From contig NZ_JADBEG010000001.1 in assembly GCF_014873755.1 (NCBI RefSeq), positions 2,792,501-2,856,500 of the forward strand: a DNA stretch of 64,000 nucleotides, in the 5' to 3' direction. Positions 32,383 through 40,702 of the stretch are shown here, piece after piece. The position numbers and the translations under genes were made by a program. The notes beneath the pieces were generated by a model. It was not told the origin of the DNA, searched no databases, and saw only the letters and a list, made by a program, of their open reading frames with translations. Each line of letters opens with the position of its first letter. Position 1 is the stretch's first letter. This DNA is from Amycolatopsis lexingtonensis. Its GTDB lineage: Bacteria; Actinomycetota; Actinomycetes; Mycobacteriales; Pseudonocardiaceae.

Positions 32383-33156
32383 TCAGAAACCGGGGAACAC
32401 CCGGCGCAGCTCGTCGAGCGTGACGCTCCCCTCGACCCGGACACCCTTGTCGTACGGCGCCTTCAGCCGGCCGCTGAGCAACCGGATGAACGCCTCCGCC
32501 GGGCCGTCGAACGTCGCCGACGGCGCTTCGAGGTGCGGAACCACCGTGACCGCGTCGTCGATCACCAGACCCCCGCCGGGGACGGCGACGGAAACCGGGT
32601 TCGCCAGCTCGGCGGGCTTCGCCAGGAAGCTCAGCATGAAGCCCACCGGCCCGGCGAGGAGGTCGAGGAGCACCGCGGCCGAGCCCGCGTCCACCCCGGC
32701 CTCGGGGTCGAAGGCGACGCGCACGTCCCAGGAGTGGTTGGCCACCTCGCTGAGCCGCATGCCCAACGCGGTCACCAGCGGCACCGGCTCCGGCAGGAAG
32801 CCGAGGTCGACGGTCAGCGACGACCGCTGCTCGGGCGTGAGCGCTTCGACGGTTTCGAGCCAGCGGCCGTTGTGCTCCAGGAAACCCTCGGCCTGCGCGC
32901 GCGGCGCGGACGAGTCCCAGCGGGCCCAGATCGTCTGGTTGTCTTCGACGGCCACGGTCTCCCCGGCGGCGCGGAGGATCGGCGCGCGGCCGATCTCGGC
33001 GCCGCTGCCGAGGTGGGACAAGGCCTGCGCGACGGTCCAGTCCGCGGCACCGCTGGTTTGGGTCAGCTGCTCGTCGGTGAGGGTGCGGGTGAGTCCGGCG
33101 AGCACGTCGTGCTCGGCGCGGAGGGCGGCGATCGTGCGATCCACGAGTTGGTCCAT
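32383..33156 (-). CDS. maleylpyruvate isomerase family mycothiol-dependent enzyme
   Basis: A 257-residue protein with the MDMPI N-terminal metal-binding four-helix bundle: MDQLVDRTIAALRAEHDVLAGLTRTLTDEQLTQTSGAADWTVAQALSHLGSGAEIG, with the WTVAQALSHLGSG motif carrying the first His ligand, and later LGMRLSEVANHSWDVRVAF with the second His. The C-terminal half resembles the accessory MDMPI_C/SCP2-like domain (VIDDAVTVVPHLEAPSATFDGPAEAFIRLLSGRL). Members use mycothiol, the actinobacterial thiol, in isomerase or transferase reactions. It stands alone and is convergent with the hydrolase; its substrate is unknown. The ATG is the first of the domain and no strong ribosome site is seen. Confidence 0.85.
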   Translation of the reverse strand: MDQLVDRTIAALRAEHDVLAGLTRTLTDEQLTQTSGAADWTVAQALSHLGSGAEIGRAPILRAAGETVAVEDNQTIWARWDSSAPRAQAEGFLEHNGRWLETVEALTPEQRSSLTVDLGFLPEPVPLVTALGMRLSEVANHSWDVRVAFDPEAGVDAGSAAVLLDLLAGPVGFMLSFLAKPAELANPVSVAVPGGGLVIDDAVTVVPHLEAPSATFDGPAEAFIRLLSGRLKAPYDKGVRVEGSVTLDELRRVFPGF

Positions 33157-33232
33157 GCCCAGCACAACTCCCGGACCCGCGAGTGTGTTCCACCGATCAC
33201 CGCGCGCGATGTGCCGACCGCCACCTTTGCAG

Positions 33233-33251
33233 TTAGGTAAGCCTGCCCTTA
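33233..33251 (+). promoter_or_regulatory. IdeR/DmdR-type iron box
   Basis: The 19-mer TTAGGTAAGCCTGCCCTTA agrees with the actinobacterial iron-repressor consensus (TTAGGTTAGGCTAACCTAA) at 14 positions by eye, including both outer half-site cores. It lies 11 bp before the GTG of an iron-type ABC importer operon, the expected position for repression when iron is plentiful. Confidence 0.8.
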
Positions 33252-33261
33252 TTGTCCTCGT

Positions 33262-34095
33262 GTGTCCCCAGCCCCCCACCAAGCCGGTGTCGACGCCCGC
33301 GAGGTCGATGTCGCCTACGGCAGCGACGTCGTCGTGCGCGCCGCGTCCATCTCCCTGCACGCCGGCCGCGTGACCGCGCTGATCGGCCCGAACGGGAGCG
33401 GGAAGTCGACGCTCCTGCGCGCGCTGGCGCGGCTGCACCCCCCGGTCGCCGGCTCGGTCACCTTCGCCGACGGAGCGGACCTGCGCGCACTGTCCGGAAA
33501 GGACATCGCCAGGCGGATCACCTTGCTGTCGCAGCAACGGAGCGCGCCGGGCGGCGTGTGCGTCCGGGAGCTCGTCGAGTTCGGCAGGCACCCGCACCGG
33601 TCCCGCTGGGGCGGGCGCGATCCCGAGGGGCCCGCCGCCGTCGAGCGCGCGCTGGAGCTGACCGGGCTCGCCGCGCTCGCCGACCGGCCGGTGCAGGCCC
33701 TCTCCGGCGGGCAGGCGCAGCGGGTGTGGCTGGCGAGCTGCCTGGCCCAGGACACCGCGCTGCTGCTGCTCGACGAGCCCACGACCTTCCTCGACCTGCG
33801 CTACCAGGTGGAGATCCTCGACGTCGTCCGCGACCTCGCCGACCACCACGGCGTCGGGGTCGGCGTGGTGCTGCACGACCTCGACCAGGCCGCGGCGGTC
33901 GCCGACCGGGTGCTCCTGCTGGAGGACGGCCGGGTGACCGCCGAAGGCTCCCCCGCCGACGTGCTGACCTCGGCGAACCTCAGCCGGGCCTACGGCATCC
34001 GCGTCGACGTCGCGCGGGACCCGGCCGACGGGCGGATCCACACCCGCGCGGTGGGCCGCTTCAACGACACCGCAGCGCGTACCGCTTCCGTCTGA
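33262..34095 (+). CDS. iron-siderophore ABC transporter ATPase (FecE/FepC-like)
   Basis: A 277-residue ATP-binding subunit that powers siderophore or haem import at the inner face of the membrane. Walker A GPNGSGKSTLL, Q-loop in ITLLSQQRSAPGG, signature LSGGQAQRVWLA, Walker B LLLLDEPTTFLD and switch His in VVLHDLDQAA are all present. SADVLTS/AYGIRVDV near the C-terminus is typical of the FecE group. The GTG start lies right after an iron box, and the order ATPase, binding protein, permease follows with short gaps, making a complete importer. Confidence 0.92.
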   Translation: MSPAPHQAGVDAREVDVAYGSDVVVRAASISLHAGRVTALIGPNGSGKSTLLRALARLHPPVAGSVTFADGADLRALSGKDIARRITLLSQQRSAPGGVCVRELVEFGRHPHRSRWGGRDPEGPAAVERALELTGLAALADRPVQALSGGQAQRVWLASCLAQDTALLLLDEPTTFLDLRYQVEILDVVRDLADHHGVGVGVVLHDLDQAAAVADRVLLLEDGRVTAEGSPADVLTSANLSRAYGIRVDVARDPADGRIHTRAVGRFNDTAARTASV

Positions 34096-34115
34096 CCCAG
34101 CGAAACAGGAGAACC

Positions 34116-35090
34116 ATGCGCACCACCCGGATGATCCTCGGCCTGACCGCGGCCGCCACGTTCTTCGTGGCCGCCTGCGGCACCACCGAGGAGCCCACCA
34201 GCGCCGCCGCGACGAGCGCCGCCGGCCCGGTCACGGTCGTCGACTCGCGCGGCAAGGAGGTGAAGCTGCCCCACCCGGCCAAGCGCGTCGCGGCGACCGA
34301 GTGGAACGGCGTCGAGCACCTCGTCTCGCTCGGCGTCATGCCGGTCGGCGTCTCCGACATCAAGGGCTACGGCCAATGGGTCAGCGCCGAGAAGCTCGAC
34401 GGCACCCCGAAGGACATCGGCACCCGGGGCGAACCGAGCCTCGACACGCTCGGCTCGCTGGGGCTGGACCTCGTGATCGTCACCGACAGCGTGACCGAGG
34501 GGGCGCTCGAACAGATCGAGGCGAAGGTCCCGGTCGTCGTCATCACCGGCGGCAACGCGAAGGACCCGATCGCCGGGATGTACGCCGGCTTGGACGTGAT
34601 CGCGAAGGCGACCGGCACCGAAGCCAAGGCCGCGCAGCTGAAGGCCGAGTTCGAGCAGAAACTCACTTCCGGCAAGGCCGAGGTGGAGAAGCTGGGCGCG
34701 GCCGGCCAGAAAGTCGCGTTCTCCGACGCCTACGTCACTTCCGGTTCGGTCAGCATCCGGCCCTACACCAAGGGCGCGCTGGTGTCCGCGGTGTTCGGCA
34801 GGCTCGGCCTCGAGACCGCCTGGCCGATGGACGGCGACCCGGTCTACGGGCTCGGGCAGGCCGACGTCGAGGGCCTGACCCGGCTGCCCGACGTCCGGTT
34901 CTGGTACATGGCCAACAACGCCGACGGCGACCCGTACCAGCAGCAGCTGGCGAACAACGCGATCTGGCGGAACCTCCCGTTCGTCAAGAGCGGCAAGGTG
35001 CACCGCTTCCCGGACTCCCTCTGGATGTTCGGCGGACCCAAGTCCATGGAGCAGTTCGTCGACGCGGCCGTCGCCGCCCTCAAGGGGTAG
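34116..35090 (+). CDS. iron-siderophore ABC transporter substrate-binding lipoprotein
   Basis: A 324-residue binding protein of the FecB/FhuD type. The lipoprotein signal is TRMILGLTAAATFFVAACGTTEE with Cys21 as the lipid anchor (VAAC). The mature part starts TVVDSRGKEVKLPHPAKRVAATEWNGVEHLVSLGVMPVGVSDIKGY, the usual TroA-like fold with long linker helix (IAKATGTEAKAAQLKAEFEQKLTSGKAEVEKL). It has AGGAG before the ATG. The family captures ferric siderophores outside the cell and hands them to the permease encoded next; the specific siderophore cannot be told. Confidence 0.92.
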   Translation: MRTTRMILGLTAAATFFVAACGTTEEPTSAAATSAAGPVTVVDSRGKEVKLPHPAKRVAATEWNGVEHLVSLGVMPVGVSDIKGYGQWVSAEKLDGTPKDIGTRGEPSLDTLGSLGLDLVIVTDSVTEGALEQIEAKVPVVVITGGNAKDPIAGMYAGLDVIAKATGTEAKAAQLKAEFEQKLTSGKAEVEKLGAAGQKVAFSDAYVTSGSVSIRPYTKGALVSAVFGRLGLETAWPMDGDPVYGLGQADVEGLTRLPDVRFWYMANNADGDPYQQQLANNAIWRNLPFVKSGKVHRFPDSLWMFGGPKSMEQFVDAAVAALKG

Positions 35091-35097
35091 CGCGTAC

Positions 35098-37155
35098 GTG
35101 AAAACCCTGACCGAGCCCCGGCGGCGCGGGCGGGCGGCGCTGCTCGCCACCGGCCTCGCGGTCCTGATCGCGGCGGGTTCGGCCGTGCACCTCACGCAGG
35201 GCACGGCGAACGTCCACGCGCTGGACGTGCTGCGGCTGGTGTTCGGCGGCGCGACCGGCGACACGACCGCGGTGGTCGTCGAGTCGCGGCTGCCGCGGCT
35301 GCTCGCGGCGCTGGTCGTCGGGGGCGCCCTCGGCGTGGCCGGCGCGGTGCTGCAGTCGGTGTCCCGCAACATCTTGGCCTCCCCCGACACGCTGGCCGTC
35401 AACGCCGGCGCGCACCTCGCCGTCGTCGCCGTCGCGGCGTTCGGCGTCTCGCTGCCGCTGCTCGGCGCGACCGGGGTCGCGTTCGGGGGCGGGCTGGCCG
35501 CGGCCGTGTTCGTGCTCGCGCTGTCCGGCACCGGCGGTACCGGGATCGTGCGGCTGGTGCTGGCGGGCACCGCCATCTCACTGGCCCTGATCTCGGTGAC
35601 CCAGGTCCTGCTCCTGCTCTACGCGCAGGAAACCCGCGGCTTGTTCGCCTGGGGCGAGGGATCGCTGGAGCAGAACGGGCTCGGCGGCGTCCGCACCCTC
35701 GGCCCCCTGATCGCCGTGGCGGTGGTCGCGCTGCTCGGCATGTCCCGGCGGCTCGACCTCGTCCACGTCGGCGACGACCACGCCCGGACGCTGGGTGTCC
35801 ACGTCGGACGGGTCCGCTTCGCCGCGATCGGGCTGGCGGTCCTGCTGGCCGCCTCGGCCGTCACCCTGGCCGGCCCCATCGGGTTCGTCGGCCTCGCCGC
35901 GCCGGCACTGGCCCGGCTGCTCGCGTCCGCGGTGCCGGGCCTGCACCGCCACGCCGCCCTGCTCCCGTTCTCCGCGGCGCTGGGTGCGGTTCTCCTGCTG
36001 GGTGCCGATGTGCTGCTCCGCGCGATCGTCGGCCCGCAGCGCGCCCTGGAGGTCCCGACCGGAGTCGTGACGACGATCCTCGGCGCGCTCTTCCTCGTGG
36101 TGCTGGCGCGCACGGCCCGGATCACGTCCGCGCCCGCCGAACCACCCTCGGCCGGCTCGCGAAGCGGGGTCAGCGCGCTGCGGTACGGCGTCGTCCTGGG
36201 CGTGCTGGCGCTCGTGACGGTGGGCGCCGCCGTCGGGGCGGTCCTGCTCGGGGACGCGAAACTGCTGCTGGGCGACGTCGTCAACTGGGTGACCGGCCAG
36301 GCGGGCCCGCTCGTCACCGGCGTGCTGGACACCCGCGTGCCGCGCGTGGTGGCCGCGCTGCTGGCGGGCGCGGCGCTGGCCCTCGGCGGGGCGCTCACCC
36401 AGGCGGTCGCCCGCAACCCGCTGGCCGAACCGGGGATGATCGGCGTCGTCGGCGGCGCGGGCCTCGGCGCGGTCGCCGTGATCACCCTGGTCTCCGGGGT
36501 CGGGTTCTGGACCTTGACCGGTTTCGCGGGCCTGGGTGCCGCGGTGGCGATGGCCGTGGTCTTCGCCGTGGCGGCGAAGGGCGGCTTCAGCAGCGAACGC
36601 CTGGTGCTGATCGGTTTCGGCGTGTACGCGGCGTCGCAGGCGCTGGTGACGCTGCTGATCACCCTGTCCGACCCGTGGAACGAGACCAAGGCGCTGACCT
36701 GGCTGGGCGGCTCGACCTACGGCCGGACCTTCACCCACCTGGTGCCGATGGCGCTGGCGCTGCTGCTGGTGGCGCCGGTGCTGTTCCGCATGCGCCGCGA
36801 GCTCGACCTGCTGGCACTGGACGAAGAGACGCCACGGGTGCTGGGCGTGCCGATCGCCCCTTCCCGCCTGCTGCTGCTTTCGTGCGCCGTCCTGCTGACG
36901 GGCGCGGCGGTGGCCGGGATCGGCGTGCTCGCGTTCGTCGGCCTGGTCGCCCCGCACGCGGCCCGCGCGATCGTCGGCAGCAGGCACTCCCGCCTGCTGC
37001 CGGCCGCGGCTCTGCTGGGCGCGATCCTGGTCTGCACGGCGGACACGGTCGGCCGCACGGTCATCGCGCCGGGCCAGCTGCCGGCCGGGTTGATGACCGC
37101 GATCATCGGCGCGCCGTACTTCGTGTGGCTGCTGTACCGGCACCGCCGCGGCTGA
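35098..37155 (+). CDS. fused FecCD-family iron-siderophore permease
   Basis: A 685-residue inner-membrane protein made of two FecCD modules in one chain, as in FhuB. The first half shows ESRLPRLLAALVVGGALGVAGAVLQSVSRNILASPDTLAVNAGAHLAVV and GPIGFVGLAAPALAR; the second repeats these as DTRVPRVVAALLAGAALALGGALTQAVARNPLAEPGMIGVVGGAGLG and GIGVLAFVGLVAPHAAR. Each half should have about 10 helices. The G-[FL]-V-G-L-x-[AV]-P motifs are the coupling segments facing the ATPase. It lies seven bases after the binding-protein stop. The fusion replaces the two separate permease genes common in such operons. Confidence 0.92.
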   Translation: MKTLTEPRRRGRAALLATGLAVLIAAGSAVHLTQGTANVHALDVLRLVFGGATGDTTAVVVESRLPRLLAALVVGGALGVAGAVLQSVSRNILASPDTLAVNAGAHLAVVAVAAFGVSLPLLGATGVAFGGGLAAAVFVLALSGTGGTGIVRLVLAGTAISLALISVTQVLLLLYAQETRGLFAWGEGSLEQNGLGGVRTLGPLIAVAVVALLGMSRRLDLVHVGDDHARTLGVHVGRVRFAAIGLAVLLAASAVTLAGPIGFVGLAAPALARLLASAVPGLHRHAALLPFSAALGAVLLLGADVLLRAIVGPQRALEVPTGVVTTILGALFLVVLARTARITSAPAEPPSAGSRSGVSALRYGVVLGVLALVTVGAAVGAVLLGDAKLLLGDVVNWVTGQAGPLVTGVLDTRVPRVVAALLAGAALALGGALTQAVARNPLAEPGMIGVVGGAGLGAVAVITLVSGVGFWTLTGFAGLGAAVAMAVVFAVAAKGGFSSERLVLIGFGVYAASQALVTLLITLSDPWNETKALTWLGGSTYGRTFTHLVPMALALLLVAPVLFRMRRELDLLALDEETPRVLGVPIAPSRLLLLSCAVLLTGAAVAGIGVLAFVGLVAPHAARAIVGSRHSRLLPAAALLGAILVCTADTVGRTVIAPGQLPAGLMTAIIGAPYFVWLLYRHRRG

Positions 37156-37191
37156 AGACGGTGGACCACGAGGCGAGCACCGTGCTAGAAA

Positions 37192-37205
37192 TAGAACGTG
37201 TTTCA
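37192..37205 (+). promoter_or_regulatory. KstR-type operator before fadD17
   Basis: TAGAACGTGTTTCA fits the mycobacterial KstR consensus TNNAACNNGTTNNA exactly and lies 32 bp before the fadD17 start, overlapping a TAGAAAT run that could be a -10 element. KstR represses sterol-catabolism genes until a sterol-derived CoA thioester is present. No kstR gene is in the window. Confidence 0.72.
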
Positions 37206-37236
37206 CTTCTGACCGCCGGTGCCGGGAGGTGCGTGG

Positions 37237-38793
37237 ATGAGCGTCCCGACGGTGACCGAACTGCTGCTGGCCCGCGCCGGGGACGACCGGCCGGGCCTGC
37301 GGTTCGAGGACGAGACCTGGTCGTGGGCCGAACACGTCGAGGCGTCGGCACGCCGGGCCGGTGACCTCCGGGCGGCGCTGGACCCGGGCAAACCGCCACA
37401 CGTCGGCATCCTGGCCGACAACGTACCGGCGTTCTCGATCCTCCTGGGCGCCTGCGCGTTCGCCGGGGCGGTGCTGGTCGGGCTCAACCCCACCCGGCGC
37501 GGCGAGGCCCTCGCGCGGGACGTCCGGCTCGCCGACTGCCAGTTCGTGCTCGCCGAGCGGAAGTACCAGCCCCTCCTGACCGGGCTCGACCTCGGCGGAA
37601 TTCGCGTGCTGGACCTGGATTCCCGGCCGTCGGCGAACACGCCGATCGAGCCCGTTCCCGCGGCGCCGGACGACCTGCTCATGCTGATCTTCACCTCCGG
37701 CACCAGCGGCGACCCGAAGGCCGTGCGGTGCACGCACGGCAAGATCGCATTCCCCGGCGCGATGCTCGCCGAACGCTTCGGACTGTCCACAGCGGACACC
37801 GTCTACGTCACGATGCCGATGTTCCACTCCAACGCGATCATGGCGGGCTGGGCGGTCGGACTCGCGGCCGGCGCGACCATCGCGTTGCGCCGCCGGTTTT
37901 CCGCCTCCGGTTTCCTCCCCGACGTGCGGAAGTTCGGCGCGACCTACGCGAACTACGTCGGCAAGCCACTGTCCTATGTGGTCGCCACGCCCCCGCGCCC
38001 GGACGACGCGGACAACCCGCTGCGCCTGGTCTACGGGAACGAAGGGGCGAGCGCCGACCTGGCCGCGTTCGAAAAACGCTTCGGCTGCAAGGTCGTCGAC
38101 GCGTTCGGCTCCACCGAAGGCGGTGTGGGGTTCGCCCGCACCGACGACACCCCGCCCGGCTCACTCGGCAAGCCGGCCGGCGACGTCGCCATCCGGCACC
38201 CGCACACCGGCCGGCCGTGCCCGCCCGCCGAATTCGACGCCGACGGACACCTGGTCAACGCCGGGGAAGCCGTCGGCGAGCTGGTCAACACCACCGGCGC
38301 CGGCTGGTTCGCCGGGTACTACCGCGACCCCGAAGCCGATGCGGAGCGGCTGCGCGGCGGCGTGTTCCACACCGGCGATCTCGCCTACGCGGACAAGAAC
38401 GGGTTCTACTACTTCGCCGGCCGGCTCGGCGACTGGCTGCGCGTCGACGGGGAGAACCTCGGCACCGCGCCGATCGAGCGGATCCTCCTGCGCCACCCCG
38501 CGATCACCGACACCGCGGTCTACGCGGTCCCCGACCCGGTGACCGGCGACCAGGTGATGGCCGCCATCGTCACCGACGGCACCCCGCTGGACCCCGCCGA
38601 GTTCGGGCGCTTCCTGGCCAGCCAGCCCGATCTCGGCCCCAAGCAGGTGCCGAAGTACGTGCGCACGGTCCGGGCGCTGCCGCGGACGTCGACGTTCAAG
38701 GTGGTCAAGCGGCAGCTTTCCGCCGAGGGCCTGAACTGCGACGACGTGCTTTGGGAGCGAGCGGGACAGGAGATCGGCTACACGAGCCGGTAG
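37237..38793 (+). CDS. fadD17: fatty/steroid-acid-CoA ligase FadD17-like
   Basis: A 518-residue AMP-forming acyl-CoA synthetase. PTVTELLLARAGDDRPGLRFEDETWSWAEHVEASARRAGDLRAALDPGKPPHVGILADNVPAFS closely follows Mycobacterium tuberculosis FadD17. The phosphate loop is MLIFTSGTSGDPKAVRCTHGK; FGSTEGGVGFARTDDTPPGSLG, FHTGDLAYADKNGFYYFAGRLGDWLRVDGENLGTAPIER and RTSTFKVVKRQLSAEG complete the set. FadD17 belongs to the KstR regulon and is linked to sterol side-chain breakdown, and the operator upstream fits this. GGGAGGT precedes the ATG. Its 3' end overlaps the convergent gntR by 16 bp. Confidence 0.9.
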   Translation: MSVPTVTELLLARAGDDRPGLRFEDETWSWAEHVEASARRAGDLRAALDPGKPPHVGILADNVPAFSILLGACAFAGAVLVGLNPTRRGEALARDVRLADCQFVLAERKYQPLLTGLDLGGIRVLDLDSRPSANTPIEPVPAAPDDLLMLIFTSGTSGDPKAVRCTHGKIAFPGAMLAERFGLSTADTVYVTMPMFHSNAIMAGWAVGLAAGATIALRRRFSASGFLPDVRKFGATYANYVGKPLSYVVATPPRPDDADNPLRLVYGNEGASADLAAFEKRFGCKVVDAFGSTEGGVGFARTDDTPPGSLGKPAGDVAIRHPHTGRPCPPAEFDADGHLVNAGEAVGELVNTTGAGWFAGYYRDPEADAERLRGGVFHTGDLAYADKNGFYYFAGRLGDWLRVDGENLGTAPIERILLRHPAITDTAVYAVPDPVTGDQVMAAIVTDGTPLDPAEFGRFLASQPDLGPKQVPKYVRTVRALPRTSTFKVVKRQLSAEGLNCDDVLWERAGQEIGYTSR

Positions 38794-39524
38794 CCCGCGG
38801 CCGAGAACTCCGCCGTCAACGCGTAGCGGTCGCCGCGGACCAGGGTGTGGCGCCACTCCACCGGGCGGCCGCGGGCGTGGCTGAGGCGGTTGATCGCGAA
38901 CGCCGCGACGTCGTGCGCGCACGCGAGCTGGGCGCGCTCGGCCGCGGTCGGGATGACCGCGCGGACCTCCTCGCGGCCGTGGTCGAGCCGCACGCCGGCG
39001 CGCCGCGCGAGCTCGGCGTACAGGCCGGTGTGCGTGAAATCGGCCGGCAGCAACGGTTTCGCCACGTCGGCCGGCAGCCAGACGCGGTCGAGCGCCAGCG
39101 GCTCGTCCCCCGCCAGGCGCAGCCGCTCCAGGTAGACCAGCGGCGTCGACGCCTCCAGGTCGAGCCGCTCGGCGACGAGCGCGTCCGCGCGGACGTCGAA
39201 GGTGCGCACGACGCTGTGCTGCGAGAGCCCGGCCGCCTCCACCGAGGCGAACAGGCTGTAGAGCGCCCCGAGCGGCTGGGCGATCTCCGCGGGCGGTGCC
39301 ACCCGGGGCTGGCGGCCCCGCTCGGCGACGATCACCCCGTCCGCGCGCAGCTGCCGCAGCGCCTGCCGCACCGTGCTGCGGCTCACTTCGTACTCCTCGA
39401 CCAGTGCCAGCTCACCGGGGAACTGGTCGGTGAACTCGCCGGCATCGAGCCTGGTCAGCAGCTCGCGCTGGAGCTGGCGCCAGAGCGGCTCGGTGCCGGA
39501 GCGGCTGAGCGTCCGCGGTGGCAT
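38778..39524 (-). CDS. GntR-family regulator with UTRA domain (HutC type)
   Basis: A 248-residue repressor. Residues about 12-75 are the winged helix (EPLWRQLQRELLTRLDAGEFTDQFPGELALVEEYEVSRSTVRQALRQLRADGVIVAERGRQPRV); residues about 95-245 are a UTRA ligand domain (LYLERL-type strand TPLVYLERLRLAGDEPLALDRVWLP and NRLSHARGRPVEWRHTLVRGDRYALTAEF). The ATG is chosen for the GGAGGAA before it; longer in-frame starts would cover the operators. It is divergent from a yeiH-type exporter, with two near-identical palindromes between them, so it probably represses both genes. Confidence 0.92.
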   Translation of the reverse strand: MPPRTLSRSGTEPLWRQLQRELLTRLDAGEFTDQFPGELALVEEYEVSRSTVRQALRQLRADGVIVAERGRQPRVAPPAEIAQPLGALYSLFASVEAAGLSQHSVVRTFDVRADALVAERLDLEASTPLVYLERLRLAGDEPLALDRVWLPADVAKPLLPADFTHTGLYAELARRAGVRLDHGREEVRAVIPTAAERAQLACAHDVAAFAINRLSHARGRPVEWRHTLVRGDRYALTAEFSAAGYRLV

Positions 39525-39566
39525 GGCTTCCTCCCGGCTCGTCGCGGCGACCCTACCCGTGGCCAA

Positions 39567-39603
39567 ATGTCCGTACATCATCTAAGTTGAATGTACGTAC
39601 ATT
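39567..39603. promoter_or_regulatory. paired GntR operators
   Basis: ATGTCCGTACAT (39567-39578) and ATGTACGTACAT (39591-39602, within the perfect palindrome AATGTACGTACATT) are two copies of one 12-bp palindrome spaced 24 bp apart, between gntR and the divergent exporter gene. The second copy is perfect, the first has one mismatch. The form suits the dimeric HutC-type protein encoded alongside. Confidence 0.75.
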
Positions 39604-39620
39604 TCGAGACGGAGGCCAGG

Positions 39621-40685
39621 GTGACCACGATCCGGAACGCACCGGCCGCGCCGCAGGCGCCGGTCCGCCTGCGGCGCGAGGCGGGGGCGGTGCCCGGCCT
39701 GCTGGTGGCGGTCGCGATCGCCGCGGTCGCGACCGGGCTGGGCCGGCTGGCCCCGATCGTCGGCGGCCCGGTCTTCGGCATCCTGCTCGGCGGGCTCGCC
39801 GCCGCCGTCGTGCCGGGACTGCGCCAGGAGCGGTGGACCCCGGGCTACGCCGTCGCGTCGAAGCCCGTGTTGCAGGCCTCGATCGTGGTGCTGGGCACCG
39901 GGTTGTCACTGCGCCAGGTGCTCGAGGTGGGCGGCGGCTCGCTGCCGGTCATGCTCGGCACCCTGGCGGTCGCCCTCGGCGGGGCGTGGCTGCTCGGCCG
40001 GTGGCTCGGCGTCCGCGGCGACACACAGACCCTCATCGGCGTCGGCACCGGGATCTGCGGCGCGTCCGCGATCGCCGCGACCACCGCCGTCCTCAAGCCG
40101 AAGCAGGCCGACGTCGCCTACGCCCTCGGCACGATCTTCGCCTTCAACATCGCCGCCGTCCTGCTGTTCCCGCCGCTCGGGCACCTGCTCGGCCTGAGCC
40201 CGCACGCCTTCGGCCTCTGGGCGGGCACCGCGATCAACGACACCTCCTCGGTGGTCGCCGCCTCCTTCGCCTACGGCGGCGACGCCGGGTCGTACGGTCT
40301 CGTCGTCAAGCTCACCCGCACGCTCACGCTGATCCCGATCGTCATCGTGCTGGCCGTCCTCAAGGCCCGCCGCGAAGCCCGGCAGGCCGGCCCCGGCAGC
40401 ACGGTCGCGGCGATGCCCTGGCGCCGGATCGTGCCCCTGTTCCTGCTCGGCTTCATCGCCGCGGCCGCGCTGAACAGCCTCGGCGTCATCCCCGGCGCCT
40501 GGCACCCCGCCCTCACCGCGCTGGGCACGTTCCTGATCACGACGGCGCTGGCCGGGATCGGGCTTTCCCTGCGCCTGGGCGATCTTCGCCGCGCGGGCGG
40601 GCGGCCGCTGCTGCTCGGCGGGCTGCTCTGGATCGCCGTCGCCGCGACGAGCCTCGGCCTGCAGTCCCTCACCGGCACGCTCTGA
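39621..40685 (+). CDS. yeiH: YeiH-family putative sulfate/anion exporter
   Basis: A 354-residue membrane protein with about 10 helices. GPVFGILLGGLAAAVVPGLRQERWTPGYAVASKPVLQASIVVLGTGLSLRQVLEVGG and GIGTGICGASAIAATTAVLKPKQADVAYALGTIFAFNIAAVLLFPPLGHLLGLSPHAFGLWAGTAINDTSSVVAASFAYG are the YeiH/UPF0324 signatures (ICGASAI and GTAINDTSSV). The family is thought to move sulfonates, sulfate or other anions out of the cell; the substrate is not proven. The GTG is favoured over an earlier in-frame ATG because GGAGG lies five bases before it and the earlier start would overlap the operator. Confidence 0.85.
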   Translation: MTTIRNAPAAPQAPVRLRREAGAVPGLLVAVAIAAVATGLGRLAPIVGGPVFGILLGGLAAAVVPGLRQERWTPGYAVASKPVLQASIVVLGTGLSLRQVLEVGGGSLPVMLGTLAVALGGAWLLGRWLGVRGDTQTLIGVGTGICGASAIAATTAVLKPKQADVAYALGTIFAFNIAAVLLFPPLGHLLGLSPHAFGLWAGTAINDTSSVVAASFAYGGDAGSYGLVVKLTRTLTLIPIVIVLAVLKARREARQAGPGSTVAAMPWRRIVPLFLLGFIAAAALNSLGVIPGAWHPALTALGTFLITTALAGIGLSLRLGDLRRAGGRPLLLGGLLWIAVAATSLGLQSLTGTL

Positions 40686-40702
40686 ACCGACTCCCCGGTA
40701 GC

